Positions 23,801 through 35,421 of a stretch of DNA of 64,000 nt are shown in pieces; position 1 is the first letter of the stretch, and each line of letters opens with the position of its first letter. The DNA lies in contig JAMXBD010000723.1 of NCBI GenBank assembly GCA_024138025.1, forward strand, positions 511,001-575,000, in the 5' to 3' direction. The stretch comes from Combretum micranthum (taxonomy: Eukaryota; Streptophyta; Magnoliopsida; Myrtales; Combretaceae). The position numbers were made by a program, and so were the translations under genes. The notes under the pieces are model-generated. The model searched no databases, was not told where the DNA came from, and was given only the letters and a program-made list of their open reading frames with translations.

Positions 23801-25217
23801 TGTACCTATCGAAAAGTATATAGCTTAGATTGGGGTTGTCTACAAGGAAAAGAATAACTACTAATAATTACTTCTTATCTACTATCTAGCAACCAAATTA
23901 AGATGATTGTTTAACACTACCAGCTAATGGAGACTACGAATCTATTGAAAACTAACAAGCAAGATCACTATAAACAATAAGAAATGCTTTAAATTCAATA
24001 AACAAAGCGACCTAGGTGTTGTCCTACATCTAATTCATCATGTGAATCCTTGAAAAACTAAAGATTATCCAAATTGAGTTCTTAAGCCGTTGAGTTCCTT
24101 ATACAAACTGATAATCCTCTCAAATCTATCAATTTATCTAATCTCAAATCAATTAATTAGGATCTCTCCTCAATTAACAATAATCTAAGATCACATAAAG
24201 CACATGAACTCAGTGAAAACAGAGAATTACGGAAGATCCTTGCTATTTTATCTCTATAACTACAATCAAATCTCATCAATTACATAGATCTATTCATTAA
24301 AGTAATTTCTTGATTGACTTAGATCAGAATCAGACATAAACTTGCATTCCGGATATACAAATATAAGAAATGATATAAGAGCATGCATTTGAATATAAGA
24401 ACACAATTAGATTGCATTAAAAGCAAATTCTCATCACATGATGAAATTAGAATTCAAACAAGACCTAGATCTAAGATCTACTCTTCCATAGTGATTACAG
24501 GAGATGCATGAAACTCAAAATAAGAATTCCAATTCATGAATATAAACCTTAAAAATGAATCTCGAATATGATGTAGTTGGATCTACAATTCGGATTCTCT
24601 TTGATTTGTTTCTCTCGTGATTTGCCTTCAAAAACCTCTCTAAAACCCATAGAGAAAGTGTATTATATGATATATTCTCCCTCTCATTCTCTCTCCAAGG
24701 AGTATTTATATAGGTGACAAAAATCCCAAAAATAACTTGACACAAGGGGATGTGCGCATTCAAATAGGGTGCCATACAGGGTGTATGCTACCCCGTTTCA
24801 CTCACTGGACAACACATGAAATTGATATTGGCTTTCAAATAGCATGTATGAATGGTCGTTTCACCTTTTGGAATAGAACATTGAAATGATACGGGTGGTG
24901 ATACATGGTGTGTGGCAGAATGTATCACTTTTTGATTTGTCTCTTGAAACCATACATATAGGGTGTATGGTAAGCTGTTTCACTTTCTACCTTCTCGCTA
25001 GAACCTTGCACCTTCCTATACATGCTGTTTCATTCCAAAATTCTTCAAACTTGATTTTTTTCTTATCGACTTCATTTGATTTCTTCATAAAGAGTTCCAT
25101 ATTTCCTAAAATCAACAATTAATCAATTAAGAGCCATTTCTAAATGACTTTTACTTAGAATATCAACTAAATGAGCCCAAAATCATATTATAAATAAGGG
25201 TGTTATAGCCTTTATCA
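23801..25217 (-). mobile_element. LTR-like sequence (minus strand), probable insertion
   Basis: The plus-strand edges are TGTACCTATCG on the left and TAGCCTTTATCA on the right, giving TG...CA termini when read on the minus strand. A TATA box with pyrimidine-rich surroundings lies at 24703-24712 (CTATATAAATACTCC on the minus strand). Upstream of it on the minus strand, 24740-25030 carries repeated CA(T)ACACCCTGTATG-like motifs. There is no coding sequence and no clear target duplication. Confidence 0.4.
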
Positions 25218-26444
25218 TGTACTGATGTTGAAGCCATGATGCTTGTTGCTAAATTGAAGATGTCTATTATGCCTTACCCTCAGTTATATAGTTAACACTA
25301 GCTCAATACGGGGGATCTCTCCTTGTGATAAGGCAGTTGATAAGTCTTTTATACTCTATTCCATACATAGGATTTTATGCTTTACTAGATTCATTTTTGG
25401 ATAAATTCCTATGATTTTACGCTTTTATAGGTTAAATGTTGTCTTTCATCTCCTAAGTTCAAGAAAAGAAGTAATAAAGTGATTAGAATCAAGATTGAAG
25501 CAAAAACAACAACAATATTTAAGGACAAACTCAACCATGGCTGCCAAAGACCCTAATTGAGGGTAAGAAAATAAGGCAAAAGTTTAAATCGTGCCCTTAA
25601 TTACACCTTAACTTACCCTGCAGTTTACATGGAGACAACTGTGCCTTATAACTCAATCAATTGCTCCCAAAAGTCATGCCAAAGATTCCACCCACCGTTC
25701 AAACTACACTAAAATCACGTCTCTAATGAAAAGACACATCTTAGATCGCAGCCAAATCTTTGAGCTCGTGATCTGAGCCTTGAAAAGTGACATTATCCTT
25801 GCTGTCACAAACACATTGCCCTAATTTAAAGCGCATAAAGATAAGGACAAAATTTGTTATAAAGAATCTGTCACGTTAACGAATATAAATAAACGTGCAC
25901 AGACGTGTAAAAAATGTTATTCCATATGTAACAAATTTCCTAACGTAGAATAGAATGGTAAGAGAATTTTTAGTGAGAAAAATCTTTCTTCATGCTAGAG
26001 ATTTGAATTTTTTAGGTAAATTTATATTAAATTCAATGTTTGTTCTTGTAAGATTTTTGTGCTTAATCTTTAATATTCATTTTAAATTTTATTTTATGTT
26101 AGAAATATGCTCTCAATGTTTACATTTATAGAGAAATAATTATCTTAACTTAGGGTTTGCGAATCCAAGACATGATTCACGTGATTTCAAATGCATTTTA
26201 TTGAATATTGACTAGATACTTATATTTAGTAGCTTAAACTTATTTTTCGTGGATTTAATTGTGTGGAGCACTTTTTAGATCCATGTTTGATTTCAATTGA
26301 ATAGATCGAGAGATCATTCTTTTGAATAGATTTGAGTTGCTAATGAAGTTGCTCATAATCACTTAGGGATAGGGATAGTGAAACTTTCTATCACTTGGTT
26401 TTAGATTAATTAGAATGGGTTTTAATCAAAGGACTTTTAATCTT
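25218..26444. other. Non-coding LTR- or leader-like sequence
   Basis: Stop-rich, with a promoter-like AATATAAATAAACG at about 25879. It is continuous with 28810 onward once the solo LTR at 26445-28804 is removed. Confidence 0.4.
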
Positions 26445-28804
26445 TGTAACACACAGAAAAAAAGATAAAATGAAGATAAGGGGTCATGATATATATATAT
26501 ATATAAGCTTATATCAAATCCACAAAACAAGTTAAGTTTGGTAGATTTTGTTTTGGGAAAGAATTGTGAAATATTTGAACTTCTACAATTTCCTGCAAAT
26601 GCAACGCCGGCATCTGGAAAGGGAACGCCGCTAGCGTAGAGGCGACATAGGTTATGTACAGTACCGAATTCTTAAACATTGGAGTTTAATGCCGGAGTAT
26701 GTGTGTGTGTGTGTTTTTGCTAGTGTTGAAGTTGGGCAAAATGCTTTTATCTAACACTGGAGTCGAACGCTGCCGGCGTTGCTGCTTGGGTCTTGCAACA
26801 TTTGATGTTCTAAATGATGAGAAGGATTTTTGTTGTACATCGAACGCTGTCTCTTGGGATCCTACGCTGTCGGCGAAGGAATTTAATTTGTCGGCGTAGG
26901 AGTGAAATTCTATAAATACGTGTGCAAGTTCGATAATTTTGTAGAAGTTTTCCTCTATGTTTTTCCTTCGTGAGAGAGAGAAGTCTAGTTATTCTTAGTC
27001 TTCTAGTGTGGAGTTTTCATCTTAAGGCGAATTTGATCAAATGTGAGTAATTCTAATCCATCTACAACTTGTTTTCTGGGATTTATGCATGATCTCTTAG
27101 GGTTTTATGGATGTTCATGAAGGCAAACGTAGGAAATCTTTAGATCTTGAGTTTAATATGATCTTGTTGGATGAGGAGTGGGTTTTGTGGTTTGATCAAG
27201 TAAGTATAATGTTCTCCTACGTGTTCCATACGAATTTCATGCATGTTCCTTAGGTTTTGGTTGGTTTTTGCATAAAGGTCCTTGTGAGGAAACCCTAGCA
27301 CGTGTTGGGATCTGTGATTGGTGAATGCAAGTCGGGTTTTAGCGATCCAAATCAGTAAGTTTATCTCCTCTGTGATGGATTCAAACAAAATACCAAATAA
27401 ACAATCCTTATACGTTCTTGTTGAAATGCAATCTAGGGTTTTAGTGAAATATTCGGTATTTGTGGAGTTTTGTGCAGTTCATTATTGTTCTTAAGGATTT
27501 TTGTGGAGTTCGATTGGAGTAGATGGTGAGGATATCAGAGATTTCTTGTCAAGTTAGGTTTTTTGTAGAATTCATGTCTGTTAGGATATATTGATAACGT
27601 GTTTATATCTGTTGATGTATGTACGTGTGTGTTGTAACGAGATATTTGGAGTTTGTGGAATTGTTGTTGGTGTTGATAGGAATTTGTAGAGTTCAGGTTG
27701 TCTTTGTTGTTGTTGATATCGGATTTGAGAATTTGAGTTGTATTCCTAAATTTAAGAAAGGTACGACCAATCCCTGCTTGTTGTTTTTGCTTGTAAGATT
27801 AGTATTGCTTGATTGGTTGTAGGGATAGAACTTTATAATAAACTTAATTCTATTTGGCTTAATAATTGTCTGCTTGGTTGTGGTTGGCTTTGACCAGTAA
27901 AAACCTGGCAGACAGTGATATTAGTAAGGCGCCCTAATGATCTTAGTATAAGGTTGTCCTTAGTGGACTCGTGCTTTGATATGATTTCGGTAGAATTAGG
28001 AGGAAATGGGAATGTTTGGGGAGTACCCACTCATCCATATATGTATATAATTACCTTATTTTCAAATAGTTTGTTGTTTTTAAAGAGGAGTCTGAGTTAC
28101 TTCACGTTCAGGACTAGGGTATACATAGTTCTGAATTGTGTTGATTTGCTAACTATAAAAAGATAACAAATTGATTGCTTGCATTAGGCTAATTGGAATT
28201 GATATATATACCTGTTGCATGTGCATTTGCATTTGCATTTGCTTTTAAGGATTGTAGTTATCGTACTGGGCTTCGCAGCTCATGTTTTAAAATTTTAGGT
28301 ACAGGTGATGAAGACATTGTATATGATTTTTCAGAGTTATGATCTGATCTTTGATCAAGGGAATGGTGGTAGTAGACCTAACTATCCAGTTGAGAGTTAG
28401 ACTTGTTGATTACAGGTTCATGGAAGAAAAAAGTATCTAGATATGTTGAAGACTTGATTTTGCTGTATTTTGCTTATTATTATGTTTTATGAACAGTTAT
28501 TGGATTCTTTTGTCTTTAGAAGACTAAGTTGTAAATGAAGGATTTCTCTTGCAGACAGTTTCAGTTTTTATGTTGGATTGTTAGCTTGTGGTTATGCCAA
28601 TTAAGATGTTTGTATGTTAAACAGGAATGTTATGAAGTATATCTGTGTTTCTAGGTTATACAGGTTGTGTTGAGTTTCCTATGAAATACCATATGTGTAC
28701 GTTTACAGGTTATATTTGTATATTTGTGGATATTAGAACCTTAGTGTATCCTATTCAAGAGAGGACACATGATGGGTTGTAATAACTTATTTTAGGGCAT
28801 TACA
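26445..28804 (+). mobile_element. Solo LTR of a Ty3/gypsy-like element, 2,360 bp
   Basis: The ends are TGTAACACACAG and AGGGCATTACA, with a 5 bp terminal inversion TGTAA/TTACA. Identical 5 bp ATCTT lies directly outside both ends (26440-26444 and 28805-28809), the expected target-site duplication. No PBS, PPT or coding sequence is attached, so it is best explained as an LTR left after unequal recombination between the two LTRs of a complete element. A TATA box lies at 26911. The length and the GGGC(A)TTACA-type end resemble plant Del/Tekay LTRs. Confidence 0.88.
26911..26918 (+). promoter_or_regulatory. TATA box of the solo LTR
   Basis: TATAAATA, preceded within ~330 bp by several CGCCGGCG-like motifs, the only CpG-rich patch in this neighbourhood. 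Confidence 0.5.
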
Positions 28805-28809
28805 ATCTT

Positions 28810-29776
28810 TATGTGGATCTAAATGGATGATAGCTTGTGAAGAGATTCCGAAGGTCTAATCTAGATTTAGAAAGAGGCTTTAACTTATCTTAGCAAATTC
28901 GACAATGCAAGTATACTAGCAAACAACTCTTTGAGTTTGTTAAGAAATCACATGATAAGGACTTGTGAAGCAAATATTAAGATTTATCTTGCATTAACAA
29001 ACTTATATCCTTAATTTGCCCTAAAAACAAGTATATAATTAGTTCTAACCTTAACTTAGCTTTGTTATGTTTATAATGTTCTTTTAAACCTCTCTGACTA
29101 GATAATAGATGAAGAGTGAGTACGGTAGATACTGACGATTCCAAAGGAATACGAGTCAATGTCCTCTATGCTACTTTAGTAGGTGTGCTTGCCTATATTT
29201 ATGATTACAATCGAAGTTGAACAGAACTTATTAGTATTTTTATAAATTTTTGAAATACTTTAGCTTTAAGTTTGCCTGTTTTTAATGCATACTCACACAA
29301 TCCCTAATAAGTCAAAGTTTCCTACTCTTATCTCTCTTTTTAGTAAATATTGAGATGAAATGTTATGTGACGTGGGGCCTATGAGCATTTCTCATTTATT
29401 ATTAGATTATACTTGGTTATTTGAGTGTTAATTATGATGGGGGAGCAATACTTATTCTATATTGGTTGATGCAAAAAGAATTATACTATATCTTGTGAAT
29501 CTAAAGGCTATTAAGGCAACATTTAAGAAATTAAATACTCTTAAACTGGAATCTTGGATGATAATGCAAGGAATTGTTGAGAGGAAGATAACCGTTGGTA
29601 ATAATAGGATTCTCTTGATATTTTAGAGGGCTGTGTGGCACAAGTGGTTTTATAAAGGTGGTTTTGTAAAGTTGATTATTGCCTAATTGGAAGCCATGCT
29701 CAATCGAAGAGGTTAGACTAAGCTAAATATCTTGGACCCTCTTCCAAATTAAAGACAAGTTTTATTGAGATCATGA
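28810..29776 (+). other. Remainder of the internal region before the right LTR
   Basis: It continues the sequence interrupted at 26444. I find no recognisable gag or pol motif. The interior of this retroelement, about 4 kb after removing the solo LTR, looks non-coding, so it may be a large non-autonomous derivative. Confidence 0.4.
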
Positions 29777-30609
29777 TGATAGGGATTATGAGCTGAATAA
29801 TATCATATCATTCTATTTATACTCAAGAGGATAGACTAACATTAGAAGAGGAGATATCATTCTATTTGTATTCCAACAAATACACACCCTCAAGTGTATT
29901 TGGTCATGTTATCATGTAGTCATAACAAGAAATGGATAGTTAACAACATGGCTAAATACTTGACCTATGTCCCTAAGTTTTGCATCTTTTATTGATATAT
30001 TCTATTAGGATAGTTTATATTAACATTTATACCCACAATTAGGCCTAATATATATATTTCAATTTATACAAACCTCTATTAGTTTGTTTTTCTCGAGTAA
30101 TGATATTTGCTTTCTCCTTGCAAAGTTTACCCCTTGATTTTATCAATATTTCTTGGGAGATTGTTATGAACACCCACTCGATTAAATAATACGTCATATC
30201 AGTTTGATTAAATTTCTAGTTCAATTTTTCTTAATGTGTAATATCTAAGAAACATTACTCATGTCCTTTTTATTTTATTTTTTGGGTTAGTGACAAATTG
30301 GTGCATGATCTTTCATAAAATGTTGAATCAAATAGCTGATGTTTGGTTCTGAACAATTTGATACCTAAACAAAGTTTTCGTGAACTTTTTTTATACTTGA
30401 AGCTTGGTTTTGAAAATTTTGGTACCTGAGCAAAGTTTGCATGAACTTTTTTCATTTTAACATTTTATGAAATATCAGGTGCCATTTTTGTCATTATTCT
30501 TTATTTTTTTATTTGTAAATTCATAAAATTGAAAATCATAATAACACATATTTGTGAATAATCAACTAATTGAATCCCTGAGATCGAATGGCATATGGGA
30601 ACTTACCCA
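29777..30609 (+). mobile_element. LTR, right copy of the 22.6/29.8 kb pair
   Basis: It begins TGATAGGGATTATG and aligns along its length with 22594-23294. The difference in length is mostly one 217 bp MITE insertion. The right edge is near ACTTACCCA. The next bases TATTA could pair with TACTA before the left LTR (4 of 5), but TATTA also follows the left LTR, so the duplication is not proven. Confidence 0.7.
30284..30500. mobile_element. Mutator-type MITE inserted in the right LTR, 217 bp
   Basis: The left terminus GGGTTAGTGACAAATTGG and right terminus TTTTTGTCATTATTCT are imperfect inverted repeats. The pairing extends inward through CTTTCATAAAATGTT and AACATTTTATGAAA. The 9 bp TTATTTTTT is identical on both sides (30275-30283, 30501-30509), although it is low complexity. 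The homologous position of the left LTR (~23185-23205) lacks the element, giving an empty site. Related to 35124-35421. Confidence 0.8.
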
Positions 30610-30625
30610 TATTACATGGTCAAAT

Positions 30626-31183
30626 CTTTCCTTTACTAAAGCATTTTGTGATCATCAATAAAGCTGAGATCAATTAAGTGGTAGTCAAACAGGATATCAT
30701 TGATAGCCTTCAGCTACCTAACCAATCTAGAATTACCACCGCTTTTCTCTTCTGAACATCTAATTTCTTTAAAATCACTTATTATGAGCCTTGTTTGTTT
30801 CATGTAAGTTGCTATATGTTATAGCTTATTTGAAAAATTTAATCAACTATACTAACCTAAGTTGGCATAATAGAACAAAATGTGAAGTTTCATCTTGACC
30901 TCCATAATTACCACTATATCTATGATATTATTTAAATACAATAAGATTTAAACTTATTATTGATTTTGCCACCACAATCAAGGCCTCCATTAAAACCTTG
31001 AGATTTTACATAAAAACGTCCATCAAAACCCAACTTTCTTCTTAACCAATCTACATAACGTAATTTATTTCTTATTTCCATAAGGAAAACAAGATTGGAT
31101 CGATAAACAAAGATAAAAAATTGAAGCTCCTTTACTATCAAGGGTTAACCTAAACCCTAATAGTTCCATGATAGATCAATCAT
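30626..31183 (-). pseudogene. L1-type LINE endonuclease remnant
   Basis: This is the apurinic-type endonuclease at the start of a LINE ORF2. From 31183 on the minus strand it reads MIDLSWNY*GLG, then NLVFLMEIRNK, RRKLGFDGRFYV and GFNGGL (to about 30980). Further on, at 30800-30632, it reads IISDFKEIRCSEEKSGGNSR, then LIDLSFI. The S-D-F-(N/K)-E-I block corresponds to the GDFNE catalytic region, with the glycine and asparagine changed. Stops and frame shifts break it, and no reverse transcriptase follows: the sequence meets the LTR near 30609. Confidence 0.75.
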
Positions 31184-32614
31184 GGTGACCTTGTAGCCGA
31201 TTGAATCTAGCTATAGCTTGTCATAGCAACATGTTCCACATCCTTAACATTTACTTCAATAAGGTAATTTTCGAAATCTAACCCTCCTTCAATACTCTTT
31301 TACATCGAATGTGAATACTTCTCGTGCTTCTTCTCATAATACCTTGTTATTCATTTTGAGTATGGAGATCTTTACCTTTCGTTGTTTAAATAGTAATATC
31401 CTCTTCCTACAATCTATCTCTAACTCTATTCAAAGATAGTTTGTGAAGGCTTTTTTATTAGTGAAGGATTGTGGTATGAAGAGACTCTAAACTAGTATTT
31501 AGATTAAAGGCATTAACTATCTTAGAAATCATGGGGAATAGAGTGAGTTTGAAGATTTCTTTCAAGGGTTTTCAAGTACATAGCGAGAGGGGTTGTGACC
31601 TTTTGTAGAAGTAAGAATAGATGTTTTAAAGATTTGGTTTATGATGGGGTTTTCTAAAGGTGAGGCCGGTGCTTTTAGAGGTAAACAAATTGATTGAAAT
31701 AAACTGAGAGGAACAACAAACTAATTCATATCAATTAGCTTATCATTAGAGCATGTGGGTAGTGAAAACAAAAGTAATATCCAATAATGCCATTATTATT
31801 GTTGGCTAAGGTGGCTCTCATATCCATGCAAACTATCTTCTCTTTCCCTTTGTGCAATCTCATATATAAAACTAATTGCTTTTCATCACTACCAAGGGTA
31901 GTTACCAACTTTATAGGCTATAGCCACTACTTTCTCCACAAAAATAATAGGTTTTTTTTTTTTTTTTTTTTTTTGCTAAGTAGGTATTTTGAATTTTTGA
32001 ATGTACCAATCTTTTCCTTTTATGTCATCTTCAACCTTAAGTGTAAAGACTTTTAACATAATTCAATTAGGTCTTTGAGGACTTGTTTGACAATTTCATT
32101 AATCCAAAAACTTTAAGACTCATATTAAAATGACAATATTTGAAATCTTTAGTTTCTTTTTACAACAATGAATTCTTATGTGTCCTATGACTCCATGTAC
32201 AAAACAAAACTCTTGGTAATCTCTTATATCGATTCTCAATCCAAAATTTAGAGCCATCAACACTATTATCGATAGATCTCAAACGAAAGGTTTATGGATC
32301 TCATACTTTATTATGACTCCAATAAACTCTCTTCTAATAATATTGCAACTTTAATTTCCACTACCTTTACCTCTTTAATTTTTCCTTCAGTACTAATATT
32401 ACATTAGCTTTTGTCATAAATTGCAAGGGTATGCATTATCCCATTTTCTCTATGCCCTCACATAAGAGATGACAACTGCATTTGGATCATCATTTTGGAA
32501 TTCTATTAGATTCACACTAAGATACTAATAACACTGAATTCATACACACAAATGATATGTTAGCAAAGACAATTGAATTTATAAATAAGGACAATATAGG
32601 GACACAACAACAAA
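31184..32614. other. No gene recognised
   Basis: AT-rich. The open stretch at 31787-32056 includes a T-run and no domain. A slightly GC-richer part at 31640-31690 is unassigned. Confidence 0.6.
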
Positions 32615-33410
32615 GGGTAAATTATGCAGTAAGATATCAATATTTAGGGATAAGTTAATTTGACGTATCAACATTTTGAGTGGTTAAAAAAGTATCAACG
32701 TCATGTGAGTCAAATAACATATTCTTAACGGTCGTTGAAAAATCATTAACAAACCATCGTTAAGTGCCATGTGTCTTTAGAAAAATAATAAAATATGAAT
32801 CTTATTGATTTTATCATGTTATGTGCCATGTTTTCATTAGAAAATGTCACTATAAGATAAGGTTCATGGAAAATGTTCACTGAAAAGCATGAAAACATGA
32901 ACTTTTCTCATTGATCAAGTTAAGAACAAATTCATCGAGAAGACAAAGAGACCTCATCAAAATTGCATCCATAAACATTATACATTCGTAGAACCTCAAC
33001 CCAAAAAACCACAACTGTATACCGAAAATCTAACCACAAAACCACCCCCTTCCATTGGAGCCCCCAAGTTGAACAACTACCTACTCCACCAAAATCCAAT
33101 CTATCCCATCTATGAACCCTTTAGTTCACAGCAAACCCAAACCAACACTATAACACCATAATCGAACCACATTAAGAATACGTGCCCTTTTCCACAATCA
33201 AATGGTTAAACTTGATCGCTCTTTGATTTTTTTTAAAGACACATGGCACTTAATGGCAGTCTGTTAACAGTGCTACTAACAAACTGTTAAGGATACCTTA
33301 TTTGACTCTCAAACATAACGCTGATATCTTTTTTTTTTTAACTACTTGAAATATTGATACCTTAAATGAACTTACTCCCAAACGTTAATATCTTACAACA
33401 TAATTTACCC
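32615..33410. mobile_element. Mutator-like non-autonomous element with ~165 bp TIRs
   Basis: The left end GGGTAAATTATGCAGTAAGA is mirrored by the right end (33391-33410, ATCTTACAACATAATTTACCC read inward). Pairing continues through the GTCAAATAA block, CTTAAC(G/A)G, and AAGTGCCATGTGTCTTTA near the inner limits (32781 and 33236). Flanks are AACAACAAA (left) and AATAACAAA (right, one base out), 8 of 9 identical, fitting a Mutator-type 9 bp duplication. The interior (about 32930-33200) is noticeably C-rich on the plus strand, unlike the termini, and may be captured host sequence. Confidence 0.75.
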
Positions 33411-34140
33411 AAATAACAAATGAAATAAAAAGGAGAAAAAATACCTCTTGGTCTTTACCCTAAATCAAACAAACATCAACAACAAAGAAAACGACTAACA
33501 AATGGGGAAATAAGATATTGTGAAGCCCAACATCCACAAGACACAATAAAAATGAAAATGAAAAGTAAAAGGAAAAGAAAGAATCCGACTGTGATATAAA
33601 CAGAGTAAAAAACCTTAGACAACACCATATAGGTGTGAAAGCTACCAAAAAGTGTAGAGAGCTCTTATCAAGAGAGAAATTTTTTATCTAATGTTTGATT
33701 GAATAAAATAGATATCTCTTTATTGATTCATTTAATAGAAACATATAGATTCGATATAATTTTTACATATATAAATATAATTTCATAGATCCAAATCACA
33801 GAATTTATTGTTTAACTAACGGAAAGAACTTTAGAGATCATACATGACTTTTGATCAACTTTATATTAGAAATTACATATATACTTTCATTTTACATATT
33901 ACATAATCTCAAGAGAAAATATGCACAAGTTTTACTCTCTCCCTCTCTCTCTCTCTCTCTAAAAAAAGATTCATGGAACTTGATAAGCTTTTTAAAATAT
34001 CATTGCATAAACTATATTCTTTGTATAGTATGATGAAAAACGACATGATTTCAATATCTCCCATCATTGAGATCTTTGCACATTGTTTAATATATATATA
34101 TATATATATCTTTGCACATTGTTCCAAATCACATAAGCAA
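33411..34140. other. No gene recognised; CT-rich microsatellite
   Basis: Contains a (CT)n tract at 33934-33960 and a short (TA)n run near 34091-34109. The overlapping open stretches here are low-complexity. Confidence 0.6.
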
Positions 34141-34945
34141 TTAACTAGTATACCAATTATAAACAAGATAAAATCCATGATTAATTGAAGCGCTAATACT
34201 AAATGCCTATGTACTTGTTTGAGTTGCCACTAAATAGACTACATACAAGCAGCACAAAAAAAAAAACAAAAAAAAAAACTACATACCAAGTAAATTGTAA
34301 TTATCGTGTTGATCCATAAATTTCTTCCACAGTAGAATCGCTAAAATTTATATATAGTGGTTTGTTATGAGTATCATATGTTTATGGTATGTGTCTATGT
34401 GTTTCATGTAATATACATTATAAGAAAACTGAGTTTTAAAGACAAAATTTTTATCGTAAAAATCATTAGAAAAATTGTAAAAATATTTTTATTTTTATAG
34501 ATAGAATTGGTGATAATGGTTTTTACAATAGAAATTAACTAGTATAAAAATTACAAGAAAATAATTTTTATTTTTATAGATAAAATTGGTGATAATGATT
34601 TTTACAATAGAAATTAACTAGTATAACAATCATAAACAAGATAAAATCCACGATTAGTTGTAGTGCTAATTATAAATACCTATTTACTTGTTTGTGTTGC
34701 CACTTAATAGATTACATACAAGTGGGAAAAAAAAAAAAAAAAAACCAGACTACATACCAAGTAAATTGTAATCATTGTGTTGATCTATCATTTTCTTCCA
34801 TAATGGAATCGCCAAAATTTATATATAGTGGTTTCTTATGAGTATCATACGCTTATGGTAAGTGTCCATGTGTCTTATGTAATATACATTATAAGAAAAC
34901 TAGGTTTTAAAGACAAAATTTCTATCATAATTCATAAAAATCATT
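34141..34945 (+). repeat. Tandem duplication, period ~473 bp
   Basis: 34141-34613 is repeated from 34614. Both copies run through TTAACTAGTATA, ATAAACAAGATAAAATCCA, CTACATACCAAGTAAATTG, AAAATTTATATATAGTGGTTT and an ACATTATAAGAAAACT terminus. Nested inside, the end of unit 1 has a ~79 bp duplication carrying TTTTTATTTTTATAGATA and TTTTTACAATAGAAATTAAC. Confidence 0.75.
34416..34613. mobile_element. CACTA-type MITE, left end, rearranged
   Basis: CATTATAAGAAAACTGAGTT, then TTAAAGACAAAATTT, matches the left end of the copies at 34887 and 59851. The right terminus is absent, replaced by the small internal duplication. Confidence 0.45.
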
Positions 34946-35032
34946 ATCACCAATTTTATATGTAAAAATGAAAATTCTTTTAAAATTTTCGTTGCAAAAT
35001 TTTTATCTTTAAATATCAATGTTCTTGTGGTG
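34887..35032. mobile_element. CACTA-type MITE (146 bp)
   Basis: The left end CATTATAAGAAAACTAGG and right end CAATGTTCTTGTGGTG are inverted and correspond to CACTA(T/C)AAGAAAA. The interior matches the TTAAAGACAAAATTT and TTGCAAAATTTTTATCTTTA blocks of the family. Non-coding. Confidence 0.6.
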
Positions 35033-35123
35033 ATAGCATATGACAGGTGAGTGCTATATATAATAATTTGTAAAAAAGTGGAACGACGTAGATAGGAATT
35101 AGAGAGGTGAATAAAAAATCTAA

Positions 35124-35421
35124 GGGTTAATGAGAAAAATAGCACATGAACTTTAAAAAAAAAAAAACAATGAGGTATCTAAAATTTAGTTTTGAACAAT
35201 TTGATACCCAAACAAAGTTTCAGTTGATATTTTTTATACATGAAGTTTGGTTTTGAATAATTTGGTACCAAAACTAATTTTTTGTGAATTTTTTTATACC
35301 TCATTTCACGTGTTTCAAGTATAAAAAAAGTCAATAAAAAGTTTGATCAAGTACCAAATTATTCAAAATCAAACTTATACCTTTTTTTTTGAAAGTTCGA
35401 TACTATTTTCGTGATTATCCC
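35124..35421. mobile_element. Mutator-type MITE (298 bp), same family as 30284-30500
   Basis: The left end GGGTTAATGAGAAAAATAGC pairs with the right end (GGGATAATCACGAAAATAGT on the other strand), then GAACTTT with AAAGTTC. The interior shares GAACAATTTGATACC, AACAAAGTTT and the GAAG(T/C)TTGGTTTTGAA block with the 30284 copy. Flanking 9-mers AAAATCTAA and ATAATGTAA agree at 7 of 9. Confidence 0.7.

Noticed and set aside
23801..25217. TGTAC on both sides of the minus-strand LTR-like block as a target duplication
   Set aside because: The left TGTAC would have to be both the LTR terminus and the duplication; the two readings conflict, so I do not claim it.
33909..34188. Three overlapping open stretches on both strands
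   Set aside because: Driven by CT and TA microsatellites; no protein-like composition.
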